From Neocallimastix lanati (nom. inval.) (taxonomy: Eukaryota; Neocallimastigomycota; Neocallimastigomycetes; Neocallimastigales; Neocallimastigaceae), in NCBI GenBank assembly GCA_016946835.1, contig JACVTC010000013.1:1372501-1435000 (forward strand): a stretch of 62,500 nt of DNA. The letters are read 5' to 3'. The notes under the pieces were generated by a model. It had not been told where the DNA came from. It searched no databases and worked only from the letters and a program-made list of their open reading frames with translations. A program made the position numbers and the translations under genes. Positions 25,549-44,779 of the stretch are shown here, piece after piece (positions within the stretch are counted from its first letter, which is position 1; each line of letters opens with the position of its first letter).

Positions 25549-26126
25549 TTAATTTTTTTATGATCTTGGGAAAAAATTTTTTTTATTAGTATATTAATAA
25601 AAAAAAATTATATATAAATATACAAATATATAACATTTTAATGTAATGAAAACTATAACTAAACAGTACAGTTTTGATTATATGAAATACATATTTTAAT
25701 ATATAATTAAAAAAAAAAGCAAAATAAAATAATAAATAAAATAACATAATAACATAACATTAACATAAAGTAGCATAAAATAAAATGAAACTTTTAAAAG
25801 AATTCAAAATAAAAATAGAATTTTTTTTTTTTTTTTTTTACATTCGTTATTTGAAAACGGATATCCTTTTTTAATATTTATTAATTTATAATATCTCAGG
25901 AATTTAAGATATTTTTTATTTGAATTAGCACTAATTTTTATTTTTATTTTTATCTTTTTTTTTTTTTTTTATTTTTATTTCTATCTTTTTTTTTTTTTTA
26001 AATATAGAATATTATTACACATAAACTTTTATGTATAAATAAAAAGAATTACAATGAAAAAAAAAAATTATTAATTCATTAAAAAATTATTTTATAGTAT
26101 CTTAAATAAATATTGAAAAAATTAAA
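24587..26126. other. AT-rich spacer between convergent genes
   Basis: The 3' regions of the PI-PLC gene (+) and the receptor gene (-) face each other here. Only poly-T runs (about 25025-25064 and 25500-25543) and AT filler were seen. Confidence 0.6.
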
Positions 26127-33298
<7,172 letters not shown>

Positions 33299-33860
33299 TA
33301 TTAATTAAAAGTTTCTTAATGTATTCAATTTCATTGTTTTTTCCTTTTTTTGTCCTTTTAATAATATAAATATTAATTTAATAAATATTAATTATAGATT
33401 ACTGATGATATTAATTTTTATTGAAAGATATAAATGGGTATTATTAATGTTTTATTTTTTTATTTTATTTTTTATTTTATTTTATTTTTTATTTTATTTT
33501 ATTTTTTATATTTTTTATTTTATTTTATTTTTTATATTTTTTATTTTATTTTATTTTATTTTATTTTATCTTTTATCTTTTTTTTATTTTATTTTATATT
33601 TTATTTTATATTTTTGTTTTTATTTTTTATTTTTATTTATTTTTATTTTTTTTTTTTTTAAATTTTATTCGATTTTTGAACATAAAGATATTTGAGAAAA
33701 AAAAAATTTTAAAAATAAATAATAATTAAATATAATAAATTAATAATAATTAGTAAAAAAATTAAATAATAAAATATTAATAATAAAAACAAATATATAT
33801 TTAATCTTTTTTGATCTATTAATATATATATAACATAAAAAAAAAATAAAATAAGACTAT
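33299..33860. other. AT-rich 5' flank of the receptor gene with TTTTA tracts
   Basis: About 33440-33655 is made of TTTTA and TTTATATT units. Its Phe/Leu/Tyr-only open frames are not genes. The promoter of the receptor gene must lie here, but no element can be singled out. Confidence 0.55.
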
Positions 33861-34330
33861 TTAAATTAATGTATCAATTAAGGTTTAGGTTATTTTTAAT
33901 AAACATTTTAAAAATAGGAAATATATCTTTATTTTATTTTTCCTTCACAAAGTTTAAATTTGAATTATTAAAACATAATAAGGATACATCAATTTCAAAT
34001 TTTTTTTATATTAATATTATTATTATATATATTTTTTATTTTTGTTTACCTTCTAAAAGGCTTTTATTAACTAATTAAAAAGATATTGAGGAAAAATTTG
34101 AATTTATTATATGTATTGGTCTGAATTTTATATTTATTCCATTTTAAAGAAAAAAAAAAAAAATGTAATGATGAATTAGTATTAGTTGATATGCTTATTA
34201 AAAAAAAAAAAAAAAAAGTAAATTGTATTTTATTTTTTGTTAAGATTAAGATTAAGATATATAAATTTACATACCTATCAATTATATCGTTTATAAATTT
34301 AGAAGGATAAGAACCTAAATAAATAGAATG
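33861..34330 (-). other. Possible decayed gene fragment
   Basis: Two patches look coding on the minus strand. At about 34050-33870 there is NFEIDVSLLCFNNSN, then after a stop DIFPIFKMFIKNN, faintly like an ankyrin helix pair. At about 34320-34270 an exon-like SYPSKFINDIIDR follows a TTTAG acceptor and ends at a GTATGT donor. They cannot be joined into a gene. Ankyrin is a guess only. Confidence 0.2.
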
Positions 34331-34409
34331 AAATAATTAAAATAATAATAATAAAAAAAGTGTAACTTAGCTTTTAGTTTTTAATATTAATATTAAAAAT
34401 TTTTCGTTT

Positions 34410-34459
<50 letters not shown>

Positions 34460-34740
34460 AATATTAATAAATAAAGTTTATTATTAGAAATATATATATA
34501 TATATATATATATATTTAAAATTTCTAATTACTTATTATTTTTATTTTTTTTTTTTTATTACTATCAATTATTATTTTTATTATCAATACTATTATATTA
34601 TTAATTATTTAATGAATATATTTATATGTGCTTGCACATTTTATATTATATATTTGTGAATATAAATAAATAATTACAAATAATTTTTCATAAATATTAA
34701 AATCTATATAAATATTTAATCATAATAATAAATAAAATTA
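34331..34740. other. AT-rich spacer, nothing seen
   Basis: A poly-T run of about 45 bases at 34411-34455, a (TA)n run near 34490-34514 and AT filler. Confidence 0.6.
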
Positions 34741-35385
34741 AAAATTAAAATGTTTGAAACAGTAAAATTATTGTCTTAGAAAAGGTACAATGAAATATGT
34801 CGCAATGTGGTTTTAGAGTCCATTGATATTACCCTTAATACAATAGCAGGTCAAGTCAGCTTAAATGAAAAAGACAAATAATATACACTTATGAAATTAA
34901 TCCAAAACTGTAGAATTGATTTATAAATCACTTGGTGAATCTAACAGTGATCAACTTCCCATAGAAATTATTTAATCGGTAAAGTCCAAAATTAATACCT
35001 ATAATAAAATGATAAAAAATATTGCATCAAAATCAATATAATAGACATAATATACGGTTGCATTGATAATTAATGATTATGAGTTTGTTAAGATAGCAAT
35101 ATTGATTATTATTAAAACATATATTAGTAAAGAGACAATAAATAATAAGAAGATTTCGAATGTATTTAATAATTATGAGTGGTATAAGTTTTCCTATGGT
35201 CGAGGATGGATAAGAATGTGTAAGCATCTATGATGTTACTAATGAAATAAATTTGTATCGTGTGAATCATTTAGTAGGATTATATTTGAAATATAACTTT
35301 TCTTTAGAAGGTTTCATCAATCATATAACATCCTATTTAAGCAAGCACATTATTATCCATAATAATTTCAAAACATTTTTTTACA
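34741..35385 (+). pseudogene. Degraded coding relic, unrecognised
   Basis: Less AT-biased than its surroundings, with short open stretches in changing frames: EICRNVVLESIDITLNTIAG near 34790-34850, QLPIEII near 34960, and EFVKIAILIIIKTYISKE to YGRGWIRMCK at about 35080-35225. The last part (F/Y-x-x-GW-x-R-x-C/F-K) resembles the second half of a CENP-B-type HTH domain of pogo/Tigger transposases, but too little is conserved to assign it. It directly precedes two copies of the dispersed repeat also found in the transposase island at 19.8 kb, so it is probably mobile-element debris. Confidence 0.35.
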
Positions 35386-35535
35386 CTAACAATTTTTTTT
35401 TTACTGCTGCAATTATTACTAACTTTAAACTTTATTTATATATTTATATATTTATTTATTTATTAATTATATGAATAATTTTAATTTTTTTTTATAAAAA
35501 AAAAAAAAAATAAATATTATTTGTCCAATTAGAAC
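35386..35535 (+). repeat. Dispersed repeat, copy 2
   Basis: Poly-T, then ACTGCTGCAATTATTACTAAC, TTTAAACTTTATTTAT, an AATTATATGAATA segment, poly-A, then ATTATTTGTCCAATTAGAAC. It shares its block order with copies at 19802 and 35566. Confidence 0.65.
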
Positions 35536-35558
35536 ATAATAATATTATAATATTTTAA

Positions 35559-35565
<7 letters not shown>

Positions 35566-35602
<37 letters not shown>

Positions 35603-35745
35603 CCGCAATTATTGCGAACTTTAATCTTTATTTATTTATTCTTTTAAAAATTACATAAATACTTTTAATTTTAATAAAAAATAAAAAACACAGAATTAAT
35701 AAAATAAATAAATATTATTTGTCCAATTTGAACATAAAAATATTT
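35566..35745 (+). repeat. Dispersed repeat, copy 3
   Basis: Poly-T, then AAAGCCGCAATTATTGCGAAC, TTTAATCTTTATTTATT, an AATTACATAAATA segment, an A-rich part and ATTATTTGTCCAATTTGAAC. It is closest to copy 1 at the GCAATTATTGCGAAC core and to copy 2 at the right end, so copies 2 and 3 are a tandem pair. Confidence 0.7.
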
Positions 35746-35945
35746 GAAATAGTAACGTGAAATAAAAAGTAATAATCAAAAATAAAGAGAATAAATAATT
35801 CAGAAGAAAATTAATAGGAAACGAACTTCACCTCCATATTACTTATTCTGAGTTAGGGTTTGAATTGACAATCTGAAAGAAATTATGGCCTTCATCTTCA
35901 GAGGCATTGGTCCTGCTACACAAGAATAATCACCAGAAATGATTT

Positions 35946-35994
<49 letters not shown>

Positions 35995-36668
35995 GACAGG
36001 GAAGAGAATACACTTCCAAAACTAGTTAGTTCTTAAGCAAAACAGAACAAAACAAAACAAAACAAAACAAAAAAAAAACGTCCACCTTATAATACATAAC
36101 ACACACACTCATTATTCAGAAAATTACTGATAGTTAAAACGCGATTTTCACCAATTTTTTGATCTAATTCACTCCATTATTAGTAACGATACTACTATTT
36201 ATTGTTACTATTACATTCATGGTAATATTCCCCTATTTTCACTATTACATAAATAGTTATATTCATTTTTATAATGTCTTTATTTCAATTTATTTTATTA
36301 TGAATTATTTATTTTTATTTTTTTATTTTTTTTGTACTTATTAAAAATTGATTAATTACCTAATTAAATTGAAATTTTTATTACATCATATTTATATTAC
36401 TTTATTTATTTATTTTAATTTAGAAATATATAAATGTATGTTTGATTGTTTTGAAATTATTGAATATAATAATGTTTATTTTATGTACTTATTTTAAATT
36501 GAAAGAAAAAAAAAATAAAATATTATAATAAGAACTAATACTAATTAAATTAAAATTAAATACTAATAATATATAAAAAAATATAAATATAAACTGAAAA
36601 TATTTTCTCTTTATAATACATGCAATAAAAAAAATGAAATTAATTTTGTTGAAAATTGCAAAATTTGT

Positions 36669-36718
<50 letters not shown>

Positions 36719-36869
36719 TATATAGATTTTAAATATAAAAAAAAAATTCATGTATAACTTTTTTTATTTATTTCTCTATAAATTTAATTATTTAATTATT
36801 ATTATTATTTTTTTAATTTATATTATTTTTATGATAGTTTAAAAATTTAATAATAATTTCCCTCTTATT
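35746..36869. other. Spacer with a GC-richer patch and a long poly-T run
   Basis: 35.80-35.95 kb is less AT-biased and contains GGGTTTGAATTGAC, which resembles a tRNA B-box, but no cloverleaf can be drawn. A poly-T run of about 40 bases lies at 35950-35991. Next come an (AAAAC)n tract near 36040-36070 and a patch ending near 36250. The rest up to the SAXO stop is AT filler with another poly-T run at about 36672-36710. Confidence 0.45.
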
Positions 36870-38392
36870 TTATTCTGCTTCTGTTTTAGTGGCTTCAAGA
36901 GCAGTTTTTACGTCTTCTGGACTAACCTTATGTTCTTGTAAAACTTCCAATTTGAAGTATTGATGACCATTTGGAAGTTTTCCAAGAGGAATATCCATAT
37001 TAGCTCTCTTAATAACCTCACATACTTCTATTTAATTTCGAAATTTTAGTTTAGTTAAAATAATAATGTTTTATATTTTTTTTTTTAAAAAAAAAATAAA
37101 ATAAAATAAAATATATATTATATAAATATAAAAAAAAGGTTTAATAATATTATAAATATATTCAAAAAAAATTTTTTTTTTTTTAATTTATTATTATTAA
37201 AGAAATAAAACATTATTATTTATTATTATCATTATTCATTGAAAAATATAAATAATAGTAATATAATAAAATAATAAATAATAATAATAATATATATATA
37301 AGTATATATGAAATAAAATTTTTTTTATTACTCATTGGCTTATAATTGTGTTTATCATGAGATTCAGAAAGGAAGTCACGATTATCTGGTTCACGAATAT
37401 ATTTGTAATTTGGTTTATATCCTTTTGGTATTTCACATTTTCCTGGATCTTTGAAATCGGTTTGAGTTAATGTTTTATAATCAAACTTTCCTGGTTTTGG
37501 AATGAAATGCTTAGTCTTTGGTGCTGGTTTAGGAATTGTCTTTGGAGTATATGTAGTTTTATAGGTACTATCACCTTCAAACTTGCCTGAAGGTACATAA
37601 CCTTCCTTTTCTCTAACAAACTTCTTTTGAAGTGGCCATTTAACATAATCTACACGATTACTAGTAGTAGCATCAAATGGTATTTTATTTGGAACATATG
37701 GTTTTTGTGGCTTTATTTATATATAAAATAAATATTAAAAAAAAAAAAAAAAAAAGAAAAATTAAATTATTTAAAATTAATTTAAGACTTAAATTAAATA
37801 ATTTATTAAAAAAAAAATAATTTTTGCTTTTCAATTTAAAAACCAAGAGTTATTTCTATTTTTTTTTTTTTTTTTTTTTTTATAAATATATATATATTAT
37901 TTTATATATTAATAAATATACGTACCACTTGTTCACGATTAGTAACAGGTAATGGAACATAAGTACTATTGTTAACACTCTTGAAATCTCTATCATCTGG
38001 AACACTAACGAAAGAGCTTTTTGGTTTAACAATATTTCTTTCAATTGGCCATGCCTTATAGGTTTCATTATTTGTTGTTGTACCATCCATCTTTTCTTTT
38101 GATGGAATGTAGTTGTTCATTGGCTATATTATTATTGTTATTATTATTTAAATATTAAATAAATAATATAAATATTTTTTAAAGATTAGTGAATTATTAT
38201 TGTTAATTATTATTACTAAATTTATTATGGTTCCATTAAAATATTTATATATTATTATTATATTTATTACATATTTTTTATTTCATATTTTATTTTTTTT
38301 TTTAATTTTATTTTTTTTATTAATTCATATTATATTATTTTATATTATATTATTTTATATTATATTATTTTATATTATATTATTATTTAATA

Positions 38393-38452
<60 letters not shown>

Positions 38453-39899
38453 TTAATACGATTAACTGGAACCTTCATTTCAACGTAATCATTACGATTG
38501 GTACTCTTGAAATCACGATCATCCTTCGTTGGAATATAAGGTAATTTTTCTTTTGGAGGTCTCACTTGAACTTCCCATGGTTTATAATCATCCTTAGTGG
38601 TACTTATTCCAATTTTACCTTTACTAGCGACATAATCCTTTCTTGGAGGTCTTATTAACGGTTTCACTTCCCATGGTTTATAATCGGAAGCAAATGTAGT
38701 TTCTCCACAAAATTTTGTGTCAGGTAAAGGTTGAACTTCAGGATGAACTCTTGGATCTGGTTTAACTTTCCATTCTGGATAATCTGCCTTAAATGTGGTG
38801 GTTCCATCAAATTTAGCTTTATTTGGAATGTATTTATTTAATGCTTTCTGTTTATGTCCATAATTTTTTTTTTTTTAAAAAAAAATATTAATTAAAATTT
38901 AATTTTAATTAAAATTATTTTTAAATCAATCAATTTTAAATTAAACCATAAATTAATATATATATATATATTGTTTTATTATTATAATTAATTAACAATT
39001 ATTATTAATTAAAATTACAAATTTTTTTTTTTTTCTATTTCGAATTATTATTATAATCATATAGTTATTTAAGATTTAAATCTTTTTTATTTTTATTTTT
39101 TTATTTTTTTTTATATCTCTATATAATTTAAATCAATAAATCTAATCATTAAACTTTAATAAATATATAAAATAAAACATAGATAAAAAGTAATAGAGAA
39201 TTGAGATATATTATTACATACAGCTGTTTTTTTTTCAAGTGGATGCTTAATATATTGTTCTTGATAACTTGTAATACTATCAAATTTTCCTCCATCTTTG
39301 TAAACAAAATTTTTCTTGTAATTTGGTTGTCTAAATGCTTCCTTTTTAATATAGTTATCAGTATATTCTATTTATTCAATTAAATATATATTTTATATGT
39401 GTATATATAAATATATATATTCACAATGTTAATATATTAAAGTTTAATGGAAAATTTTCTTATTTTTTAATTTTTATTTTTATTTTTTTTTTAAAAGAAT
39501 AAAATAAAAAAAAATTAAATTTACCAGTGGCTTTTTCCATAGGTGGTCCACTTTTTCTTTTTGAGACTTGGCAATGATGCTTATGACAAGTACATACTAT
39601 TTATGATAATGTAATATATATATATATATATAAATAACATTTAATTGAATTAAAATTTATAATTTTATATACGAATATATATATAAGGTACATAGCATGA
39701 AAATATTTTCATAATTTAACAAAAAAAAAAAAAATTATTATATAATTATAATAATAATAATTTTATTTTATTTTATTTTTTTTTAATATTATATATTATA
39801 TTAAATAATATTATTATAGAATTTTATTCTATATTAACCTTCACAGACACATCTGTGATCGCTTGACATTTCAATAGGAGAAAAAACTTGTTTCGTCAT
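36870..39899 (-). CDS. SAXO-like stabilizer of axonemal microtubules (FAM154/MAP6-related)
   Basis: Seven exons join in frame to 469 residues: about 39899-39839, 39596-39525, 39367-39222, 38847-38452, 38123-37926, 37710-37332 and 37027-36870. The N-terminus has the Cys/His pattern of SAXO proteins, split by intron 1 (CVCEGVCTCHKHHC). Then come repeated Mn-type microtubule-binding modules, each with a Pro-rich lead, F-x-G-x-T/S-T-x-x-x-DY and W-x-x-x, for example KFDGTTTFKADYPEW, KFCGETTFASDYKPWEV and KFEGDSTYKTTY. DDRDFKS occurs twice and DNRDFLSES once. Length matches the animal SAXO1 proteins closely. The family binds and stabilises doublet microtubules in cilia and flagella, so this protein should sit in the zoospore axoneme (inference). 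Introns are AT repeats with GT-AG ends, the first donor being GTTAAT. No defects seen. Confidence 0.85.
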
Positions 39900-40981
39900 T
39901 TTTTCTGAATTATTTTCTTATTATTAAAAAAAATTAAATATTATCCAAAAATTATTATTATTATTATTATTTTATATCTCTATAAATATTTTATTTTATT
40001 TTATATCTTTATTTTAATTATGATAATGATTTTTATTCCTTTTTCTTTCTTTTTTTTTTTTTTTATTATTATTATTATTTTTTTCTTAATTTATTTTATG
40101 AATATTGAAATTATTCTAAATTCTAATTAACAATAATTAATAAAAATGAAATGATGATAATATATTTGTAATTTCCAATTGATATTGATTAACTTAAAAA
40201 TTGACTTATGAACAAAATATATATATATATATATAAAAACTAATAAATTGAAAAATAGATTATTGAAAAAAAATATAAAAAAAAAAAAATTGATGCTCGT
40301 GCAAATATTGATTTGAAATTACTAATGGAAAATAAATTATATATGATTATATTGAAATTGAAAATTATATTTAAAAATAAAAAAAGAAGAAAGAATAAAA
40401 AAAAAAAAAGAAAAATTAAAAATTAAAAATTAAAAAAAAAAAAAATTTTTTTTATTAAAAAATAAAAAAATTTTTTTTTTCCTTTGAGAAATATAAAAGT
40501 GTAATGAATAAAAATTAGTTTTATATATTTTGATATTTTCTCTTAAATTAATATAAATATTATTAATAGTTTAATTTAAAAATTAATATATTTTGAACTA
40601 TAATATATATATATATACATATAAACTTTAATTTTCTATTTCCTTTATATATATATTAAAAAAAAAAAAAATTATGTTTTTTATTTAATTATATTTAAAG
40701 CATTCAATGTATGTATTTAATTATAATACTAGTTCATATTATATAAGATTTCATGAAAGAATTAAGCTATAAATATATAATAGATAATAAAATATACGAA
40801 TAAAAGTAAAATATACTTAATGATACTAATTATATCAATAAAAGATAATTTTTTTTTTTTTTTTATTAATATCAAATTTAGTTCATTCCTTACTATTTTT
40901 AAATTTTTAATTCTTTGAATAAAGAAAATTTAAATGGAATATTAACTTTAATGATATTATACTTTTTATAATTTATTAAAT

Positions 40982-41013
<32 letters not shown>

Positions 41014-41355
41014 TTATTAAAAAATTTCCTCGGATCATATTTTTTATAATTTATTTAATCTTGTAAGAAATAAAGTTTATAATAATTAATATATTTCCTA
41101 TATTTATTCATTTTATTCATTGTGTTAATTAAAAATATATATATATATATATATATCATAAATATAAATATGGCTAGAACTATATGTACGTTATAAATAC
41201 ATGTAATAATTTAATTAAATAAATAAGAAATAGAGAAATCTCTTATTAATAGAATAACAAATAAATAAAAGTAATCTTAAAATACATTCAAATTACAAAA
41301 AAACTCTAAAAAAAAAAGAGAAAAAAATTTCCTCGGATTTTTATATATTAACAAA

Positions 41356-41386
<31 letters not shown>

Positions 41387-41864
41387 GAAATCGATATTTG
41401 TAAATAGGAATATTTAATAATGAATTTGAAAATCATTTATAGATATTATATAATTATTACATATTAAAAATTTATGAATAAACCGGTAATTATCTATTTA
41501 CTCATCTATCTATATATTATATATATATCTTTATTTTATTTTATTATATCGTAATTGCATTTTTTTTTATTTTTCATATCTAATTATTCATTTTGTATCG
41601 TATATTTTAAAAAATTTTTAAGAAATATATATGAAATATAAAATTTTAGATTTTAATTTTTTTTTTTTTGATTTTAAATTTAATTAATTATTAAATTTTA
41701 TTATATAATAAATATAATATATATGAAATTACATAAATTAATTTATGGTAAACCATAAATAGAAATAGAAATAAAATAAAAATTGCCTATATATCTAAAA
41801 TCTTAAATGAAAAACCTTATTTATTTTTAACCTATATTATTATTTTATTCTTATAATGAATAAT

Positions 41865-41908
<44 letters not shown>

Positions 41909-42259
41909 TTAATGTATAAAAATCTATAATTAAAAACTATCTACATTTATAGATAAAAAATGAACATATTTAATTTTTTAATGAATATGAATGAACTTTA
42001 TTTATTAATTGAATTCTATAGTATTTAGTTAACTTTTATCAAATAAACTTTTATTAATGAAAATATAATTAAAACCTTTTTTTTACATTTGTAAATTTAA
42101 AAATATGAATGTACATGTAATTTATATTGATTATTGTTTAAATCAATATAAAATGTTGAATATTATTTTAATATAATTATTTCGAAATTTTTATTTACTA
42201 TTTTCCTTTTAATCTTTTTATATTTAATGAAATTATAATTAAATCTATATACATATATT
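39900..42259. other. AT-rich 5' flank of the SAXO gene
   Basis: No gene seen. ATTTCCTCGGAT occurs twice, at about 41024 and 41327, both next to poly-A/T runs. A poly-T run of about 35 bases is at 41872-41907. Confidence 0.55.
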
Positions 42260-42487
42260 TGTTAAGGAGTCACCTAGAATGTGTGTACACACACAATAAT
42301 TATAATATTATTTATTTATTTATTTATTAATTATTTTTTATATTTTTTTTATTTAATAAAAAGACTCAAATATAAAATATTACATATCATTTTAATATTA
42401 TATTATTTACATATTATTAATTGTTTACATAATAAAATATTTATAATATTATAATATACAATATAAGAAATCTTATATTTCTTAACA
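42260..42487 (-). repeat. 3' LTR of the Copia element (about 228 bp)
   Basis: Read on the minus strand it begins TGTTAAGAAATATAAG and ends CCTTAACA, so its termini are the inverted repeat TGTTAAG/CTTAACA with TG...CA ends. Immediately upstream in sense is the purine-rich ACGAGGAA, a likely polypurine tract. Confidence 0.8.
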
Positions 42488-42511
42488 TTCCTCGTACATT
42501 AGATATTATTA

Positions 42512-44225
42512 TTATATTTTTTTTAATTCTTTGAAAATCAAATTTGTAAAAGGTGTCATTTTAATACCTGTAATACTTATAGTTACTAATATATTGTCTG
42601 TATCTATATATTCTAGTTTAATGTCATTTTTTATGATTTTTTCTTGAATGTATTTATACTTCATATCTATATGTTTGCATCTTGCTTTAGAATTTGTATC
42701 TTGAGCAATAGAGAAACATGCTTTATTATCTATCATAATTTTTATTTCAATATCTTTTATTAAATATTTCTTTATTTAATTTTTTAAACCATAAACCTTG
42801 TTTGGCACATTTCGTAAGACTGACAAATTCTGCTTCAGCTGTATATAAGGTAACATCCAGGATATTGGACTATTTCTTAATAGAAAAATAACCCCTAATC
42901 CCTATTAATTATTTAAGATACAATTCATTTGTTGATGCAATAGCGATTGTCAAACAAAGACTATCCACTTGTGTTGTTGGTGAATATGTATCTAAAAAAT
43001 CTTGTCCTGGTATTTTCTTGAAAAGCCACTAATCTTGCTTTCTTTTTGTTTTTATCTTTTTTAGCAAATATCCAATTCGAGTCAACGACATGAGTATTTT
43101 TTGGAATTTATTAACTATTTCCATTACTCCATTATTATACATATTGGATAGTTCATTATTAATTGTTATTTTCCACTCTTCTGCATCAGTTGAGTTTATG
43201 GCTAGTTCAAATGTATTTGGAGTATTTGTTTTAATATTTAATATTTTATATCTTTTATTGTCATTATGTGTTAATTTTACTTTCCTAATATGATTCATTT
43301 TCAGAATCACTTAAATTTTCGTTTTCAACATTGAATGACCTTTTTTTATATACTAATTTTATTTTATGTTTATTTAATTATTTCGTTTTTAGAACTGCTT
43401 GAATAATTACTTTCTTCACCCGTTGTATTTCTATTATTTAAAGTCTCTATTTTATTTTGATTCAAATATTTACAATTAGAATTTCTTTTCGAATTATTAT
43501 TATTACTATTATTATTATTACTATTATTATTATTATTATTATTATTATTATCATTACTATTATTATTATTATTATCATTACTATTACTATTATTATTATT
43601 ATAATTATTATTATTATTATTATTATTATTATAATTATTACTATTACCATTATTTAATATACTAATATTATTATTGTTTATTACTAATACATATTATTAT
43701 TTATTATTATTAATTGACTGATGTGGATTTAAATTAAATAAATGTGCAGCATATAGAATAGCTAAATCCCAGAATTTTAAAGGAAGCTTGGCAGAATTTA
43801 AAAGAGTTTTAGCACAATTATATAAGGTTTGATTCAACCTTTCGGCTCTTCTTTTTTGTTGTGGGTTACCAGGAATTGAGTGAATTTAAAAAATTAATAT
43901 CTTCGGACTGAAAATAAGTAATTAAGTTTTTATTAATATATTATATATTCATTGCCATTATCAGATTTTAAGTTAATAATTTTATAGGGTGTGGTATTTA
44001 AAATATATTTATTAAAGAAAAAAAAATTTTATAAACACCACTTTTGTTTTTTAATGGAAAAACCCACACTTTATGAGAATAGTCATCTAAAAATGTGACG
44101 TTGTAATTATATCCTAAGTATGAGGTTTCTAATATACCTACCACATCAGTATGAACTAATTCCATTAGTTTTTCAGCCTTTTTAAAAGAATAATAAAATA
44201 GTTTTTTCTTTAATTTACTAATTTT
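42512..44225 (-). pseudogene. Copia polyprotein fragments: integrase, RT, RNase H
   Basis: In sense order: integrase core ELVHTDVVG, FLDDYSHKVWVF and SDNGNEY (about 44170-43960), then AERLNQTLYNCAKTLL and FWDLAILYAAHLFN (about 43840-43740). A poly-Asn linker from a TTA tract follows (43650-43495), then the RT start NTFELAINSTDAEEWK (about 43230-43160) and PGQDFLDTYSPTTQVDS (about 43010-42960). The text then jumps to RNase H: YTAEAEFVSLTKCAKQGLW (about 42845-42785) and IDNKACFSIAQD to CKHIDMKYKYI (42736-42640). The jump removes the catalytic RT palm. Stops and frameshifts are frequent. A full element would need gag and a protease, neither present. Confidence 0.85.
43490..43655. repeat. (TTA)n/(CTATTA) tract within the Copia relic
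   Basis: Imperfect TTA triplets that encode poly-Asn in the minus-strand pol frame. They sit in the variable linker between integrase and reverse transcriptase. Confidence 0.9.
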
Positions 44226-44238
44226 GCGTTTCTATTTA

Positions 44239-44390
44239 TTGTGACACAATAATTATTATATGTTTATTTATTTTATTAATTAATTATTTTATATATTTTT
44301 AATAAAAAGACTATATATAATTTTAATTTTTATATAATTTACATATTATTTGTTGTTTATATATAATAAAATATTAATAATAATGCGTTT
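44239..44390 (-). repeat. Truncated 5' LTR of the Copia element
   Basis: GTGACACAATAATTATTATA and the later blocks AATAAAAAGACT, TTTACATATTATT and TATAATAAAATATT follow the same order as in the LTR at 42260. The first 25-30 bases at the inner end (TGTTAAGGAGTCACC...) are missing, consistent with the deletion that removed gag. No clear outer terminus or target duplication remains. Confidence 0.7.
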
Positions 44391-44779
44391 AAAATTTTTA
44401 ATAAATAAATAAATAAATAAATAATAAATAAAATAATAATATTGCTAATAAATAAGTAACTATAATAAAAAAAATTATAAATGTGTTAATAATCAATAAG
44501 ATTATATATGTTTTGGACATTAAATAAAAGATTTTCATAGTTCTTTATATATTTGGTAAATTAAAAAATAAAAGAAAGCTAATTTCATTAATATTTATTT
44601 AGAATATAATAGAAATTAAAAATTAAAAAAAAAAAAAAAAAGAAAAATAACTATATAAAAATATTTAATTATTATAGTATTTTATATCATTTGAAATAAT
44701 GAAAGAGTTTTTAAGAATAATATAAACTTAATAATTATCATATATTTATCAAAAAAAGAAAATATACAAGAAAAAAATT
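44391..44779. other. AT-rich spacer
   Basis: (AAAT)n near 44402-44425 and AT filler. No P-loop or other upstream part of the RNF213-like relic could be found here. Confidence 0.5.

Larger units (their letters stand above)
42260..44390 (-). mobile_element. Deleted Ty1/Copia LTR retrotransposon
   Basis: A minus-strand element with a complete 3' LTR (left), a shortened 5' LTR (right) and pol fragments between them in the Copia order integrase, reverse transcriptase, RNase H. Gag, protease, most of the reverse transcriptase including its YVDD centre, and the primer-binding region are missing. Frames are broken, so it is non-autonomous and dead. Confidence 0.9.

Noticed and set aside
33404-33695. 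Phe/Leu/Tyr-rich open frames upstream of the receptor gene
   Set aside because: Translation of TTTTA repeats; two overlapping frames look alike.
35160-35225. Firm call of a pogo/Tigger CENP-B HTH domain
   Set aside because: Only GW-x-R and a few aromatic positions agree; too little for an assignment.
35800-35925. Possible tRNA or tRNA-derived SINE (GGGTTTGAATTGAC resembles a B-box)
   Set aside because: No A-box at the right distance, no acceptor or anticodon stem could be drawn on either strand.
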